The notes under the pieces were generated by a model that did not search any database, had not been told where the DNA came from, and saw nothing but the letters and a program-made list of their open reading frames with translations. DNA of 35,558 nucleotides from Provencibacterium sp. (GTDB lineage: Bacteria; Bacillota; Clostridia; Oscillospirales; Ruminococcaceae). The first letter of the stretch is position 1. The number at the start of each line of letters is the position of its first letter. Made by a program: the position numbers and the translations under genes. The DNA is taken from assembly GCA_022793895.1 (NCBI GenBank), contig JAAWDS010000020.1, forward strand, positions 1-35,558, in the 5' to 3' direction. Shown here piece by piece: positions 8,455-17,027 of the stretch.

Positions 8455-9138
8455 ATGACATGGGGAATTATTGCGGCGCTGGATGAGGAGCTCCGCCCCT
8501 TGCTGGAGGAGCTGAAGAAAGATCGGCAGCAAGAGATCTATGGAACCACCGTCTACCAGGGAACGCTCTATGGGCAGCCGGCCGTGCTCTGCAAGTGCGG
8601 GATCGCGACCATCAACGCGGCGCTGTGCACCAGCGCGGTCATTCGGGAGTTCGGCGCGGACCGGATCATCAACACCGGCATTGCCGGCGCGCTCGGCGCG
8701 GGGATGCAGACGCTGGACGTGGTGATTTCAGAGGACGTTTGCTACCACGACCGGGATTCCGCCTTGGAACGGTATTATCCCTTCACCAACTGTTTCCGGG
8801 CGGACAAGGAGCTCATTGCGCAGGTGGAAAAGGCGGCGCAGGGCCTGGTGGTGCGGGATAAGCCGGTGCGCGCGCAGGTGGGACGGATTGTCACCGGCGA
8901 TCTTTTTGTGGAAAGCAGCGCGGTGAAGAAGGAGCTCTGTGAGCGGCTGCACCCGCTCTGCGTGGAGATGGAAGGGGCCGCCATCGCCAACACGGCCTAT
9001 GCCAACGGCTGCCCCTTTGTGGTAGTGCGCACCATGTCCGACTGCGCGGACGAGGGCGCTCAAGAGAGCTACGATCACCTGATCGAGCACGCCAGCGAGA
9101 TATCCGCGCGCATTGTGCTGCGGATGCTGAAGGGCTGA
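8455..9138 (+). CDS. mtnN: 5'-methylthioadenosine/S-adenosylhomocysteine nucleosidase
   Basis: Hydrolyses S-adenosylhomocysteine to S-ribosylhomocysteine plus adenine, and methylthioadenosine to methylthioribose, in the cytosol. The 227-residue protein has the normal length. Key sites are the early Glu of IIAALDEE (Glu11/12), NTGIAGALG, FVESSAVK, VEMEGAAIANTAY with Glu173, and MSDCAD with catalytic Asp196. The ATG follows a GGATGGG site. It lies 88 bases before luxS, which uses its product, so together they form the AI-2 branch of the activated methyl cycle. Confidence 0.95.
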   Translation: MTWGIIAALDEELRPLLEELKKDRQQEIYGTTVYQGTLYGQPAVLCKCGIATINAALCTSAVIREFGADRIINTGIAGALGAGMQTLDVVISEDVCYHDRDSALERYYPFTNCFRADKELIAQVEKAAQGLVVRDKPVRAQVGRIVTGDLFVESSAVKKELCERLHPLCVEMEGAAIANTAYANGCPFVVVRTMSDCADEGAQESYDHLIEHASEISARIVLRMLKG

Positions 9139-9226
9139 GACCGGGCGGTACATAGCCGGTTTTTCGGATTGCTTTACGCCTTACCCGGTTCCGCCGGGCC
9201 TTAAAGACAAGGAAGGATGATAAAAG

Positions 9227-9688
9227 ATGGAACGGATCGCCAGCTTTTCGGTTGACCACCGCAGGATCGGCAAGGGCCTGTTCATCTCCCGCATCGATGG
9301 GGATGTTGTCACCTACGACATGCGCATGTGCGTGCCGAACGCGGGCAGCTACCTGCAAAACGCCCCGCTGCACACCTTTGAACACCTGCTTGCCACCTAT
9401 GTGCGCAACTCCTCCTTCGGCAGCCAAATTGTTTACGCCGGCCCGATGGGCTGCCGCACCGGCTTCTACCTGCTGGTGCGCGACAGGATGAGCCACGCGG
9501 ACGCCCTTGGGCTTTTAAAGGAGGCCATGGCCTTTATCGCCGGATTTTCCGGCCCCATCCCCGGCGCGAGCGAGCCGGAATGCGGCAACTGGCGCGACCA
9601 TGAGTTGGAGGGCGCAAAGGCGTATGCGGCCGATTATCTCTCGGTGCTGGAGGGCTGGACGGTCGAACGGATGGTTTATCCGCAATGA
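9227..9688 (+). CDS. luxS: S-ribosylhomocysteine lyase (LuxS)
   Basis: Cleaves S-ribosylhomocysteine to homocysteine and DPD, the precursor of autoinducer-2. The 153-residue length is typical. The metal site is seen as HTFEH (His49, His53, with Glu52) and Cys119 in PECGNWRDHEL; Cys76 of MGCRTGF is the second active-site Cys. It follows mtnN directly, and its stop codon overlaps the next gene's start (ATGA at 9685-9688), tying it to the GH18 lipoprotein. Confidence 0.96.
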   Translation: MERIASFSVDHRRIGKGLFISRIDGDVVTYDMRMCVPNAGSYLQNAPLHTFEHLLATYVRNSSFGSQIVYAGPMGCRTGFYLLVRDRMSHADALGLLKEAMAFIAGFSGPIPGASEPECGNWRDHELEGAKAYAADYLSVLEGWTVERMVYPQ

Positions 9689-11055
9689 GCCGCCGCTGGC
9701 GCTATCTGGCCGCCGCCCTGCTGCTCCTGCTGGCGCTGCCGCTTCCGGGCTGCGGGCGGGAGAACGGCTCCGCGCCTTCCGAGAAGCCGGAGGAAAGCCG
9801 GGAGGAAACGCCCATGCAGGAAGAGAGCCCCGCCGTCTCCGACCCGGCTAAATCTGAGGCTGCGGATCCGGAGACCATCCCAGAGGGTTACTATTTCCCC
9901 GCCGAGCCGGTGCGGATACCGGCCGCCGGGGAGGAAACCGCCTGGGAGCTGCGCTTTTCCCCCTCGGAGAGAACGGTGAATTTTGTCGAGCTGCCGGAAG
10001 AGACAACGGCCGCCTCGGTAACGGTGCGGAAGGATGGGGAAACCCTCTACCAATCCTTCGGGAGCGACAGCCGCCTTTGCCGCTTTGACACGGTGCGGGC
10101 GGATAAGCTGACCGTGCTTTTAGAAGGGGACTCCAGCGGCGGGAGCCCGAAGGCCGGTTTTCTGCCCGGCGTGGCGGAGACCTGCGCCTATCTGCCCGCC
10201 TCCGCCAACCCCGGCGAATTGGAGGCTTACGCGCCTTCCTTTCAAAAGCTGCGGCGGGTGGTGGTCATCACCGGGCTTTGTTGGGATGAAACCGGCGAGG
10301 TCGTGGAGATAGACGGGAACTATCCGGCGCTCATGCAGGCGCTACGCGCCCTGCGGGACCGCTGCGGCTTTGAACTCTTCGCCACCCTCTATCCGGCCCG
10401 TTCGCTCATCCGGGCGGGTACGGCCGGGGAAATCACCGCGCAGAACCGCGAGGCGCTTACCGCCTCGATCCTCGCCCACGCCGCCGCTTATGCGCTGGAT
10501 GGGATCGATCTGGACTGGGAGACCCCGGCGGACGAAAGCGAATGGCGCGCCTGCTCCGCGCTTATTGCCGGGCTCGGCCCGGCGCTGCGCAAAAAGGGCC
10601 TCTCCCTCTCCGCCGCTCTCTATCCCGAAAGCCTCGGCAAGCTCTCCGCCGCCGCCCGTCCGGCGCTGGACAGGCTGCACCTGATGACCTATGATCAGTT
10701 TGACGCGCAGGGCCGCCACGCCACCTTTTCGGGGATGGCGGACGCCGTCCAGCGCGCGTTAGAAGCCGGGTACGCCCCGGAGCAGATATCGGCGGGGCTC
10801 CCTGCCTATGGGCGTCCGCTCGACGCCTCGGCCGCCTGGCCGCTCTACCGCGAGCAGCCGCTTCCTCTAACGGAGAACCAATCGGGGGACAGCTATTTCA
10901 ACAACCCCCAGATGGTGCGGGACAAGGCCGCCTATTGCAGCCTGCACCGCTTGGGAGGCGTTTTCTTCTTCCCGCTGACCGGCGACCTGCCTGCGGATGA
11001 CCCTGATTCGCTGCTGGGCGCGGTCGATGAGCGGGAAAACGGAGACTCCCGTTAG
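9685..11055 (+). CDS. GH18-family glycoside hydrolase lipoprotein
   Basis: A 456-residue exported protein. A hydrophobic signal (7-20) ends in a lipobox-like LPGC with Cys23, followed by an acidic Ser/Pro/Glu linker. The catalytic barrel covers about residues 165-445 and contains the GH18 signature DGIDLDWE (272-279) with Glu279 as proton donor, LMTYDQFD with the usual Tyr, and GLPAYGRPL. GH18 enzymes cut N-acetylglucosamine-containing polymers, including chitin-like glycans and spore or cell-wall peptidoglycan. About 100 residues before the barrel look like a beta-rich domain that I cannot name. Its ATG overlaps the luxS stop. Possible roles are wall or exopolysaccharide trimming. Confidence 0.85.
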   Translation: MSRRWRYLAAALLLLLALPLPGCGRENGSAPSEKPEESREETPMQEESPAVSDPAKSEAADPETIPEGYYFPAEPVRIPAAGEETAWELRFSPSERTVNFVELPEETTAASVTVRKDGETLYQSFGSDSRLCRFDTVRADKLTVLLEGDSSGGSPKAGFLPGVAETCAYLPASANPGELEAYAPSFQKLRRVVVITGLCWDETGEVVEIDGNYPALMQALRALRDRCGFELFATLYPARSLIRAGTAGEITAQNREALTASILAHAAAYALDGIDLDWETPADESEWRACSALIAGLGPALRKKGLSLSAALYPESLGKLSAAARPALDRLHLMTYDQFDAQGRHATFSGMADAVQRALEAGYAPEQISAGLPAYGRPLDASAAWPLYREQPLPLTENQSGDSYFNNPQMVRDKAAYCSLHRLGGVFFFPLTGDLPADDPDSLLGAVDERENGDSR

Positions 11056-11067
11056 CGGCTTCAAGAA

Positions 11068-11120
11068 GGCCGCCGGGAAACCTTGCGGCCGGCGGCCCGG
11101 TCCCCGTATAGGGCCCTTTT
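11068..11120 (+). terminator. Possible weak terminator after the GH18 gene
   Basis: A 9-bp GC-rich stem (11068-11076 with 11089-11097) is followed by a weaker GGCCC...GGGCC pairing and then TTTT at 11117-11120. The T-run is short, so part of the transcription may pass into mutY. Confidence 0.35.
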
Positions 11121-11181
11121 AAATCCTTCCTCCCCGGCGGCTTAACGTCCAGGCGCGGAGGCTGGCAAATGGAGGCTACCG

Positions 11182-12270
11182 ATGAATCTTTCGCTACAAA
11201 GCGAAGCGGCCGCCTGGCAGACGGCGTTTGCCGGGCCGCTGCTTCGCTGGTACGATCAAAACGCCCGCGTGCTGCCCTGGCGCAGCTCGCCCACCCCCTA
11301 TCATGTCTGGGTATCGGAGATTATGCTCCAGCAGACCCGCGTGGAACCCGCAAAGCCCTATTATGAGCGGTTCCTCCAGGAGCTGCCCACCGTTCAGGCG
11401 CTGGCCGCGGCCGAGCCGGATCGGCTCCGCAAGCTCTGGGAGGGGTTGGGCTACTATTCCCGCGTCCGCAACATGCAGCGCGCCGCGCAGAAAATCTGCG
11501 AGGAATTTGGAGGCGAATTTCCCCGCTCCTTCCCTCAAATGCTCTCGCTGCCGGGGATAGGGGAATATACGGCGGGGGCTATCCTCTCGATTGCCTTTTC
11601 GCTTCCTGTGCCCGCGGTGGATGGGAACGTGCTGCGCGTTCTCTCGCGGGCTGCGCTTTACCGGGAGGATATCGCCTCCCCGCAGGCAAAGAAGGAAATC
11701 GGGGCGCTGATCGCCCGCTTTATCCCGGAGGATCGGCCGGGAGATTTTAATCAGGCATTGATGGATTTGGGCGCGACCGTCTGCCGGCCAAACGCCGCCC
11801 CGCTCTGCGGGGAATGCCCCGTCCGGGAGAGCTGCGGCGCGCTGCGGGAGGGCTGCGCCGGGGATCTCCCCGTGAAAGCGCCCAAAAAGGCGCGCCGCAT
11901 CGAGGAGAGGACGGTGCTGCTGGTTCTGTCTGAGAAAGGAGTCCTGCTGCACCGCCGGCCGCCGGAGGGCCTGCTGGCAGGGTTGTGGGAGTTCCCCAGC
12001 CTGTCCGGCCGCCAGAGCGCCTCCGGTGTAGGCGCTCATTTTCCGCCGGGGACGCGCCTCTCCTCCCTCGCATCCGCCCGGCATGTGTTCAGCCACATCG
12101 AGTGGCAGATGACCGGCTTCCTTGCGCGGGCCAGGTCCGCGCCGCTCCCCTCGGAGGATTGGCGCTGGGCGGACGGCCGGGCGCTGCGGGAGGAATATGC
12201 CGTCCCCTCCGCCTTCAAGGTCTATCTGCGCCTGGCTTCCGCGCTTTTGCAGGCGGAGGAAGGCGGCTGA
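11182..12270 (+). CDS. mutY: A/G-specific adenine DNA glycosylase
   Basis: Removes adenine mispaired with 8-oxoguanine. The 362-residue protein has the helix-hairpin-helix glycosylase fold: SEIMLQQTRV with catalytic Glu46, LPGIGEYTAGAI (hairpin), and PAVDGNVLRV with catalytic Asp147. The iron-sulfur loop CRPNAAPLCGECPVRESC has seven residues between the first two Cys rather than six as in E. coli MutY. A C-terminal NUDIX-like domain (about 240-350), with HRRPPEGLLAGLWEFPSL, recognises the oxidised base. The ATG follows GGAGG at 6 bases. It has no clear functional link to its neighbours. Confidence 0.94.
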   Translation: MNLSLQSEAAAWQTAFAGPLLRWYDQNARVLPWRSSPTPYHVWVSEIMLQQTRVEPAKPYYERFLQELPTVQALAAAEPDRLRKLWEGLGYYSRVRNMQRAAQKICEEFGGEFPRSFPQMLSLPGIGEYTAGAILSIAFSLPVPAVDGNVLRVLSRAALYREDIASPQAKKEIGALIARFIPEDRPGDFNQALMDLGATVCRPNAAPLCGECPVRESCGALREGCAGDLPVKAPKKARRIEERTVLLVLSEKGVLLHRRPPEGLLAGLWEFPSLSGRQSASGVGAHFPPGTRLSSLASARHVFSHIEWQMTGFLARARSAPLPSEDWRWADGRALREEYAVPSAFKVYLRLASALLQAEEGG

Positions 12271-12354
12271 ACCGGAAGAGGAGCCTTCCAAAAAGCGCGG
12301 GATTTCGCGGCGCAGCCGTCCGGCTGTCCGCCCATGAAGGAGGGGGCTTTTCCC

Positions 12355-13581
12355 ATGCTCGTTTATTACCTCAACCTGCTGGTTATTCTGGCGCTGGCTT
12401 ACCCGCTGTGCATCCGGAAGCCGGATCAGCGCAAGCGGGCGGTCTATCTCGCCTGCACCTTTTCTTTGATGTTTCTGCTGTCCGCAGCGCGGCGGGGGAT
12501 TGGAAACGATTATTTTTCCTATATCGATATCTATTATGAAGCGGCCGGCCGGCCCTTCAGCGGGCTGTTTGGGAGCGGGCTGCGCGCTGAACCGGGCTAT
12601 CTGCTGCTGTGCAAGCTGATTTCGCTGACCGGCGCTTCTCAAACTGTAATGTATGCGGTGATGGCCGTTCTCTGCCTTCTTCCGGTTGCCTGGTTTCTCT
12701 ACCGCTACAGCGAAAACCTCTGGCTCTCCACCTGGCTCTATGTGACGCTGACCTTTTTTTACGGCACGATGAACTTTGTGCGCCAGAACCTGGCGCTCGC
12801 TATCCTGCTTTTGGGCTATCCGCTGCTGCGCCGCCGCAGGCTGTGGGCGGCGGCCGCTTATGCGGGCGTCATTCTCGCCGCCGCCTCCTTCCATAAGACG
12901 GCGCTCATCCTGCTGCCGGTACTGCTCCTCTGCTACCTGCCGCTCAACCGGTGGATAGGAGGGGCCTATGGCGCGCTGGCGCTGGCGCTCTACCTCACCT
13001 CCCGGCAGCTGGTCGATTGGATCACCAACTATATTTACACTGGCTATAAAGACCTCCCTTACCTGAATTTTGGGTTGAGCTTTGTGTTTCTCATTCTTCC
13101 CGCCCTGATCCTTGCGTTGGTTCTCTGCAACAAAAAAGGGCTGGAGCAGCGCTGGGAGGATGCGCCGCTGCTTATTAACCTGGTGTTTTACAGCGTGCTC
13201 ATCTGGCTGTTTATCACCAAGCACATGGTGCTGGAACGGTTTTCGCTCTACCTGTATGTTTATGCGCTGCTGCTGGTCCCCATGGCCGTGGAGCTGCACC
13301 GGCCGGATGCGAAGCTGGCCGGGCAGCACCGCAAGCTGCGTGAGGAAATACGGCGGCTGGGAAATACGGGGAAGGGCGGCCATTCCAAGGCCGTCCTCCG
13401 GCGCTACCAGGAGCTGGACCAGCGGCTCTCCGCCCAGCGCGCCCTCTATTGGGGGCTGCTGGCCGCGGTGCTCATCGCTTCCTTCTGCTACCACGAGTTC
13501 GGCATGCACGACGGATCCAACGGCTTCCACGGCGTGTTCCCCTACCGCTCGCTGCTGGAGCCGCTCAACCGCCTGCCCTAG
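12355..13581 (+). CDS. EpsG-like polytopic membrane protein 2
   Basis: A 408-residue membrane protein with about ten hydrophobic helices, paralogous in layout to the one at 5033-6271. Shared landmarks are RRGIGNDYFSYIDIY near the start, YGTMNFVRQNLALAILL, SFHKTALILLPVLL, MVLERFSLYLYVYALLLVP, a long charged loop before the final helix (about 325-365) and a FHGVFPYRSLLEP tail. The ATG at 12355 follows GGAGGGGG with 8 bases of spacing; an in-frame ATG 21 bases earlier lacks a site. It is the last plus-strand gene before a strong terminator. A Wzy-like polymerase or an export partner is the family-based guess. Confidence 0.82.
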   Translation: MLVYYLNLLVILALAYPLCIRKPDQRKRAVYLACTFSLMFLLSAARRGIGNDYFSYIDIYYEAAGRPFSGLFGSGLRAEPGYLLLCKLISLTGASQTVMYAVMAVLCLLPVAWFLYRYSENLWLSTWLYVTLTFFYGTMNFVRQNLALAILLLGYPLLRRRRLWAAAAYAGVILAAASFHKTALILLPVLLLCYLPLNRWIGGAYGALALALYLTSRQLVDWITNYIYTGYKDLPYLNFGLSFVFLILPALILALVLCNKKGLEQRWEDAPLLINLVFYSVLIWLFITKHMVLERFSLYLYVYALLLVPMAVELHRPDAKLAGQHRKLREEIRRLGNTGKGGHSKAVLRRYQELDQRLSAQRALYWGLLAAVLIASFCYHEFGMHDGSNGFHGVFPYRSLLEPLNRLP

Positions 13582-13612
13582 CCCGTAAAATTCATTCCCG
13601 GTCTATAGGCCC

Positions 13613-13657
13613 GGAGGGCGCTGTAAAATGCCTTGCATTTTACAGCGCCCTCCTTTT
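13613..13657 (+). terminator. Strong terminator closing the EPS/luxS block
   Basis: A perfect 19-bp stem (13613-13631 with 13635-13653) with a 3-base loop, followed by TTTT. It lies 31 bases after the second EpsG-like gene and shares its CTGTAAAA core with the hairpin at 2008-2052. Confidence 0.9.
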
Positions 13658-14000
13658 CCCGTTCAAGCGGCGCTCTAGGCGCTTCTGAATCGCGCCTGAC
13701 GCTGCGCCGGAACCGTGTCCGCTCGCCGGTTCCCAAGTAAGCCGTTTGCATCCGCCGCATTCCTGCCCGCCAGCTGAATCTTCGCCGGTCATGTCCTTCA
13801 AAAATGCAAAGCCCGCCAAATCGAGCTTTACTGCCTGCATCATGAAAAGAGAAGGCGCTTTTAAAACGGGATTCCATGGAAATATTCCCGCTTTATAGCA
13901 GGATATTCCTGTTGGAAGGTTTCATTTTTCGACAAATTTTGCTATAATAAACGGGACATCAACGTTAGCCGGGCTTGTCCCGGAAATAGGAGCCGACAGA
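13658..14000. other. Intergenic region upstream of radC
   Basis: About 340 bases between the terminator and radC. The left part is GC-rich with no gene I can support; a minus-strand frame at 13640-13843 has no ribosome site and ends inside the terminator. The right part is AT-rich, with an imperfect palindrome near 13877-13909 (GGAAATATTCCCGC...GCAGGATATTCC) and the radC extended -10 promoter. Confidence 0.5.
13940..13948 (+). promoter_or_regulatory. Extended -10 promoter of radC
   Basis: TGCTATAAT is a perfect extended -10 element 52 bases before the radC ATG. The hexamer at the -35 distance (TTTCAT) is poor, as often seen with extended -10 promoters. Confidence 0.6.
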
Positions 14001-14690
14001 ATGGGTGAAAAGAAAACGCACGACGGGCACCGTATCCGGCTGCGCCAGCAGATCAGCGAGCGCGGGCTGGATGGGCTGCCGCTCTACAACATATTGGAAT
14101 TTATCCTTTTCCACACCATTGCCCGCAAGGATGTGAACGATTTGGCGCATGCGCTCATCGAGCGGTTTGGATCGTTTTCCGGCGTGCTGGACGCCAGCCG
14201 GGACGATCTGAAAAAGGTGCCGGGCGTCAGCGACGTCACCGCTACCTTTTTAAATGCGCTCCCCAGCATTTTTCGCGCCTACCAGGAGGATAAAACCGCC
14301 ATGGGCGTCATCTTTGAAGACATTACCCAGGTGGGAGACTATCTTTCCGGCCTGTTTGTCGGCCGGAGTGTGGAAACGGTGATTTTGATCTGCCTGAATC
14401 TGAAAAACAAGCTCATCGCCTCGCGGGTGGTGGCGGTCGGCAGCGTGGGCCATGTGGCGCTCCCGGTGCGCAAGGTGGTGGAAACGGCGCTCTCGGTCGG
14501 CGCAGTCAGCGTCGCTATCGCGCACAACCATCCGAACGGTTATGCGCTCCCCTCCAGCGGAGACATCAGCGCGACCCGCCAGCTTCAGGATGCGCTCACG
14601 CCCTTAGGCATTGAGCTGGTGGATCATGTGGTGGTGAATGAAGATGATTACACCTCGATGCGCCTATCCGGCTACCTGAAAAGGAATTAA
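14001..14690 (+). CDS. radC: RadC-family JAB/MPN domain protein
   Basis: A 229-residue member of the RadC (UPF0758) family. The N-terminal part carries a helix-hairpin-helix (LKKVPGVSDVTATFL). The C-terminal metalloprotease-like fold has the JAMM motif HNHPNGYALPSSGD (His175, His177, Asp188). The family was once linked to DNA repair, but its biochemical role is still not settled. The ATG follows AGGAG at 8 bases. A strong terminator follows, so it is a single-gene unit. Confidence 0.93.
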   Translation: MGEKKTHDGHRIRLRQQISERGLDGLPLYNILEFILFHTIARKDVNDLAHALIERFGSFSGVLDASRDDLKKVPGVSDVTATFLNALPSIFRAYQEDKTAMGVIFEDITQVGDYLSGLFVGRSVETVILICLNLKNKLIASRVVAVGSVGHVALPVRKVVETALSVGAVSVAIAHNHPNGYALPSSGDISATRQLQDALTPLGIELVDHVVVNEDDYTSMRLSGYLKRN

Positions 14691-14706
14691 CCGGGGAAAA
14701 CTCTCC

Positions 14707-14747
14707 AAAAACGGCTTTCGGCTTGGATTGGGCCGAAAGCCGTTTTT
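14707..14747 (+). terminator. Terminator after radC
   Basis: A 16-bp perfect stem (14707-14722 with 14732-14747) whose 3' arm ends in TTTTT. It also has an A-run on the 5' side. Confidence 0.9.
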
Positions 14748-14832
14748 GAATCCCGGCAGACCGGAAAATCCTTCGCAGGCAGATCCCCCCTCAGAAAAGC
14801 GGTTATTTTTCCACCGGATGCGGGTGAAACGG

Positions 14833-14860
14833 TTGAAAACAAGCTGGGATGTGGTATACT
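14833..14860 (+). promoter_or_regulatory. uvrB promoter
   Basis: TTGAAA (14833-14838), a 16-base spacer and TATACT (14855-14860), 37 bases before the uvrB start. Confidence 0.7.
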
Positions 14861-14865
14861 AAAAA

Positions 14866-14879
14866 AGAACATATGATCG
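14866..14879 (+). promoter_or_regulatory. Probable LexA/DinR SOS box of uvrB
   Basis: The sequence AGAACATATGATCG matches the Firmicutes SOS box (CGAACATATGTTCG type) at 12 of 14 positions. It lies 5 bases downstream of the -10 hexamer, where a bound repressor would block initiation. uvrB is a classic member of this regulon in Bacillus. Confidence 0.6.
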
Positions 14880-14897
14880 AAGACGAGGAGGATTTGC

Positions 14898-16892
14898 GTG
14901 GATCATTTCCAGCTTGTTTCATCCTACCAGCCGACCGGGGATCAGCCGGAAGCGATCGGGAAGCTGGCGGAGGGCATCCTGCGCGGCGACCGGGAACAGA
15001 CGCTGCTGGGCGTTACCGGTTCCGGAAAAACCTTCACCATGGCCAATATCATCCAGGCCGTCAACCGCCCCACGCTGGTGCTTGCGCACAACAAAACGCT
15101 GGCCGCCCAGCTCTGCTCCGAATTTCGGGAGTTCTTTCCGCACAATGCGGTGGAGTATTTTGTCTCCTACTATGATTACTACCAGCCGGAAGCCTACATC
15201 GCTTCCACCGACACCTATATTGAAAAGGACAGCGCCATCAACGACGAGATCGAGCGGCTGCGTCACTCGGCGACCTGCGCGCTGTGCGAGCGGCGGGATG
15301 TGATCATCGTCGCAAGCGTGAGCTGCATCTATTCGCTGGGCGATCCGATTGATTACCGCGAGATGGTGATTTCCCTGCGCGCCGGGATGGAATACAGCCG
15401 GGAAAAGCTGCTGCAAAAGCTGGTTGAGCTGCAATATGAGCGCAACGATATCAATTTCATCCGCAATAAGTTCCGCGTGCGGGGCGACGTGGTGGAAATT
15501 TTCCCCGCCTATAACGAGGACATGGCTATCCGCATTGAGTATTTCGGCGATGAAATCGACAAGATCAGCGAGATCGCGCCGCTGACCGGCGAGGTGCGCA
15601 GCACGATCGCCCACGCGGCCATCTACCCGGCCTCGCATTATATCGTCCCGCGCGATAAAATGAAATCGGCCATTGAGGAGATCCGGGCCGAGGCGGATGC
15701 GCGGGTGCAGTTTTTCCAGCAAAACGGGAAATACATCGAGGCGCAGCGCATTGCCGAGCGAACCAACTACGACACCGAGATGCTCACCGAAATCGGCTTC
15801 TGCAAGGGGATAGAGAACTATTCCAGGGTCCTATCCGGGCGGGAGCCGGGAAGCATGCCCTTCACCCTGCTCGACTATTTCCCCCGCGACTTCGTGTTGT
15901 TTGTGGATGAGAGCCATGTCACGCTGCCGCAGGTGCGCGGGATGTTCGGCGGCGACTATGCGCGCAAAAAGAGCCTCATCGATTTTGGCTTCCGCCTGCC
16001 CTCCGCCTTTGACAACCGGCCGCTGAACTTTGATGAGTTTTGCGGCAAGCTGAACCAGATCATCTATGTATCCGCCACCCCCGCCCCCTATGAGCGCGAA
16101 CGCTCGGCCCAACTGGTGCAGCAGGTCATCCGGCCGACCGGGCTGCTGGACCCGGAGATCGAGGTGCGGCCGACCGAGGGGCAGATCGACGATCTCCTCA
16201 GCGAAATCCACCTGCGCTGCGAAAAGAAGGAGCGCGTTTTGGTGACGACGCTGACCAAGAAAATGGCGGAAAACCTGACCGATTATTTCGACCGAATGGG
16301 CGTAAAGGTGCGGTATATGCACTACGACGTAGACACCATCGAACGCATGGAGATTATCCGCGACCTGCGTTTGGGGGAATTTGACGTGCTCATTGGGATC
16401 AACCTCCTGCGCGAAGGGCTGGACATCCCGGAGGTTTCGCTGGTGGCCATTCTCGACGCCGACAAGGAGGGGTTCCTGCGCAGCGAAACCTCGCTCATCC
16501 AGACCATCGGGCGCGCGGCGCGCAACGCGCAGGGCAAGGTTATTATGTATGCCGACGAAGTGACCCGGTCGATGGAGCAGGCCATTACCGAAACGGAGAA
16601 CCGCCGCCATATCCAGCAGCGGTATAACGAGGAACACGGCATCATCCCCAAAACGATCATCAAGGACGTGCGCGAGATCTTGGAGATCTCCAAGAAAGAG
16701 GATGCGGACAAGACCGAAAAATCCATTCGGAAGATGTCCCGCCAGGAGCGCGAGCAGACCATTCAAAAGCTCACCGCCCAGATGCGCCAGGCCGCCCAGC
16801 TTTTGGAGTTCGAACACGCCGCCTATCTGCGCGACAAGATCGAAAAGCTCAAAAAAAGCATGGAGGGCGCCCGGCCCAAGGTTCCGAAATAA
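14898..16892 (+). CDS. uvrB: Excinuclease ABC subunit B
   Basis: Damage-verifying helicase-like subunit of nucleotide excision repair, working with UvrA and UvrC. The 664-residue length is normal. Motifs include Walker [11 protein letters not shown] near the start, the beta-hairpin region [56 protein letters not shown] and a C-terminal UVR motif for UvrC contact ([29 protein letters not shown]). The start is GTG at 14898 behind GAGGAGGA. It is likely SOS-regulated through the box in its leader. Confidence 0.98.
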   Translation: MDHFQLVSSYQPTGDQPEAIGKLAEGILRGDREQTLLGVTGSGKTFTMANIIQAVNRPTLVLAHNKTLAAQLCSEFREFFPHNAVEYFVSYYDYYQPEAYIASTDTYIEKDSAINDEIERLRHSATCALCERRDVIIVASVSCIYSLGDPIDYREMVISLRAGMEYSREKLLQKLVELQYERNDINFIRNKFRVRGDVVEIFPAYNEDMAIRIEYFGDEIDKISEIAPLTGEVRSTIAHAAIYPASHYIVPRDKMKSAIEEIRAEADARVQFFQQNGKYIEAQRIAERTNYDTEMLTEIGFCKGIENYSRVLSGREPGSMPFTLLDYFPRDFVLFVDESHVTLPQVRGMFGGDYARKKSLIDFGFRLPSAFDNRPLNFDEFCGKLNQIIYVSATPAPYERERSAQLVQQVIRPTGLLDPEIEVRPTEGQIDDLLSEIHLRCEKKERVLVTTLTKKMAENLTDYFDRMGVKVRYMHYDVDTIERMEIIRDLRLGEFDVLIGINLLREGLDIPEVSLVAILDADKEGFLRSETSLIQTIGRAARNAQGKVIMYADEVTRSMEQAITETENRRHIQQRYNEEHGIIPKTIIKDVREILEISKKEDADKTEKSIRKMSRQEREQTIQKLTAQMRQAAQLLEFEHAAYLRDKIEKLKKSMEGARPKVPK

Positions 16893-16893
16893 A

Positions 16894-16946
16894 GACCGGC
16901 GGGCTGGTCGCGCGGGCTTCATTGGGAAGGGCGCAGGCCGCCGGTC
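16894..16946 (+). other. Long stem-loop downstream of uvrB
   Basis: GACCGGCGG (16894-16902) pairs perfectly with CCGCCGGTC (16938-16946) around a 35-base GC-rich loop. There is no T-run, so it is not a standard terminator. It may be a 3' stabilising structure or part of the leader of the next gene. Confidence 0.4.
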
Positions 16947-17027
16947 CTCGCAGTCAGATTTGTGCGGCGGAGACAGCGGCCTTTCAATCACCGGAGAACA
17001 ACATTTTTATAAGCGGGAGGGGTTCCC

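Noticed and set aside
11194-13530. Very long minus-strand open frame opposite mutY and the second EpsG-like gene
   Set aside because: It runs antisense to two clear genes, has no family motifs or ribosome site, and its composition (Gln/Arg/Gly/Pro-rich) is typical of antisense frames in GC-rich DNA.
13640-13843. Minus-strand frame of 67 codons with a CxxC-like motif upstream of radC
   Set aside because: There is no Shine-Dalgarno site before its ATG, and its end lies inside a strong terminator stem. It cannot be fully excluded without homologues.
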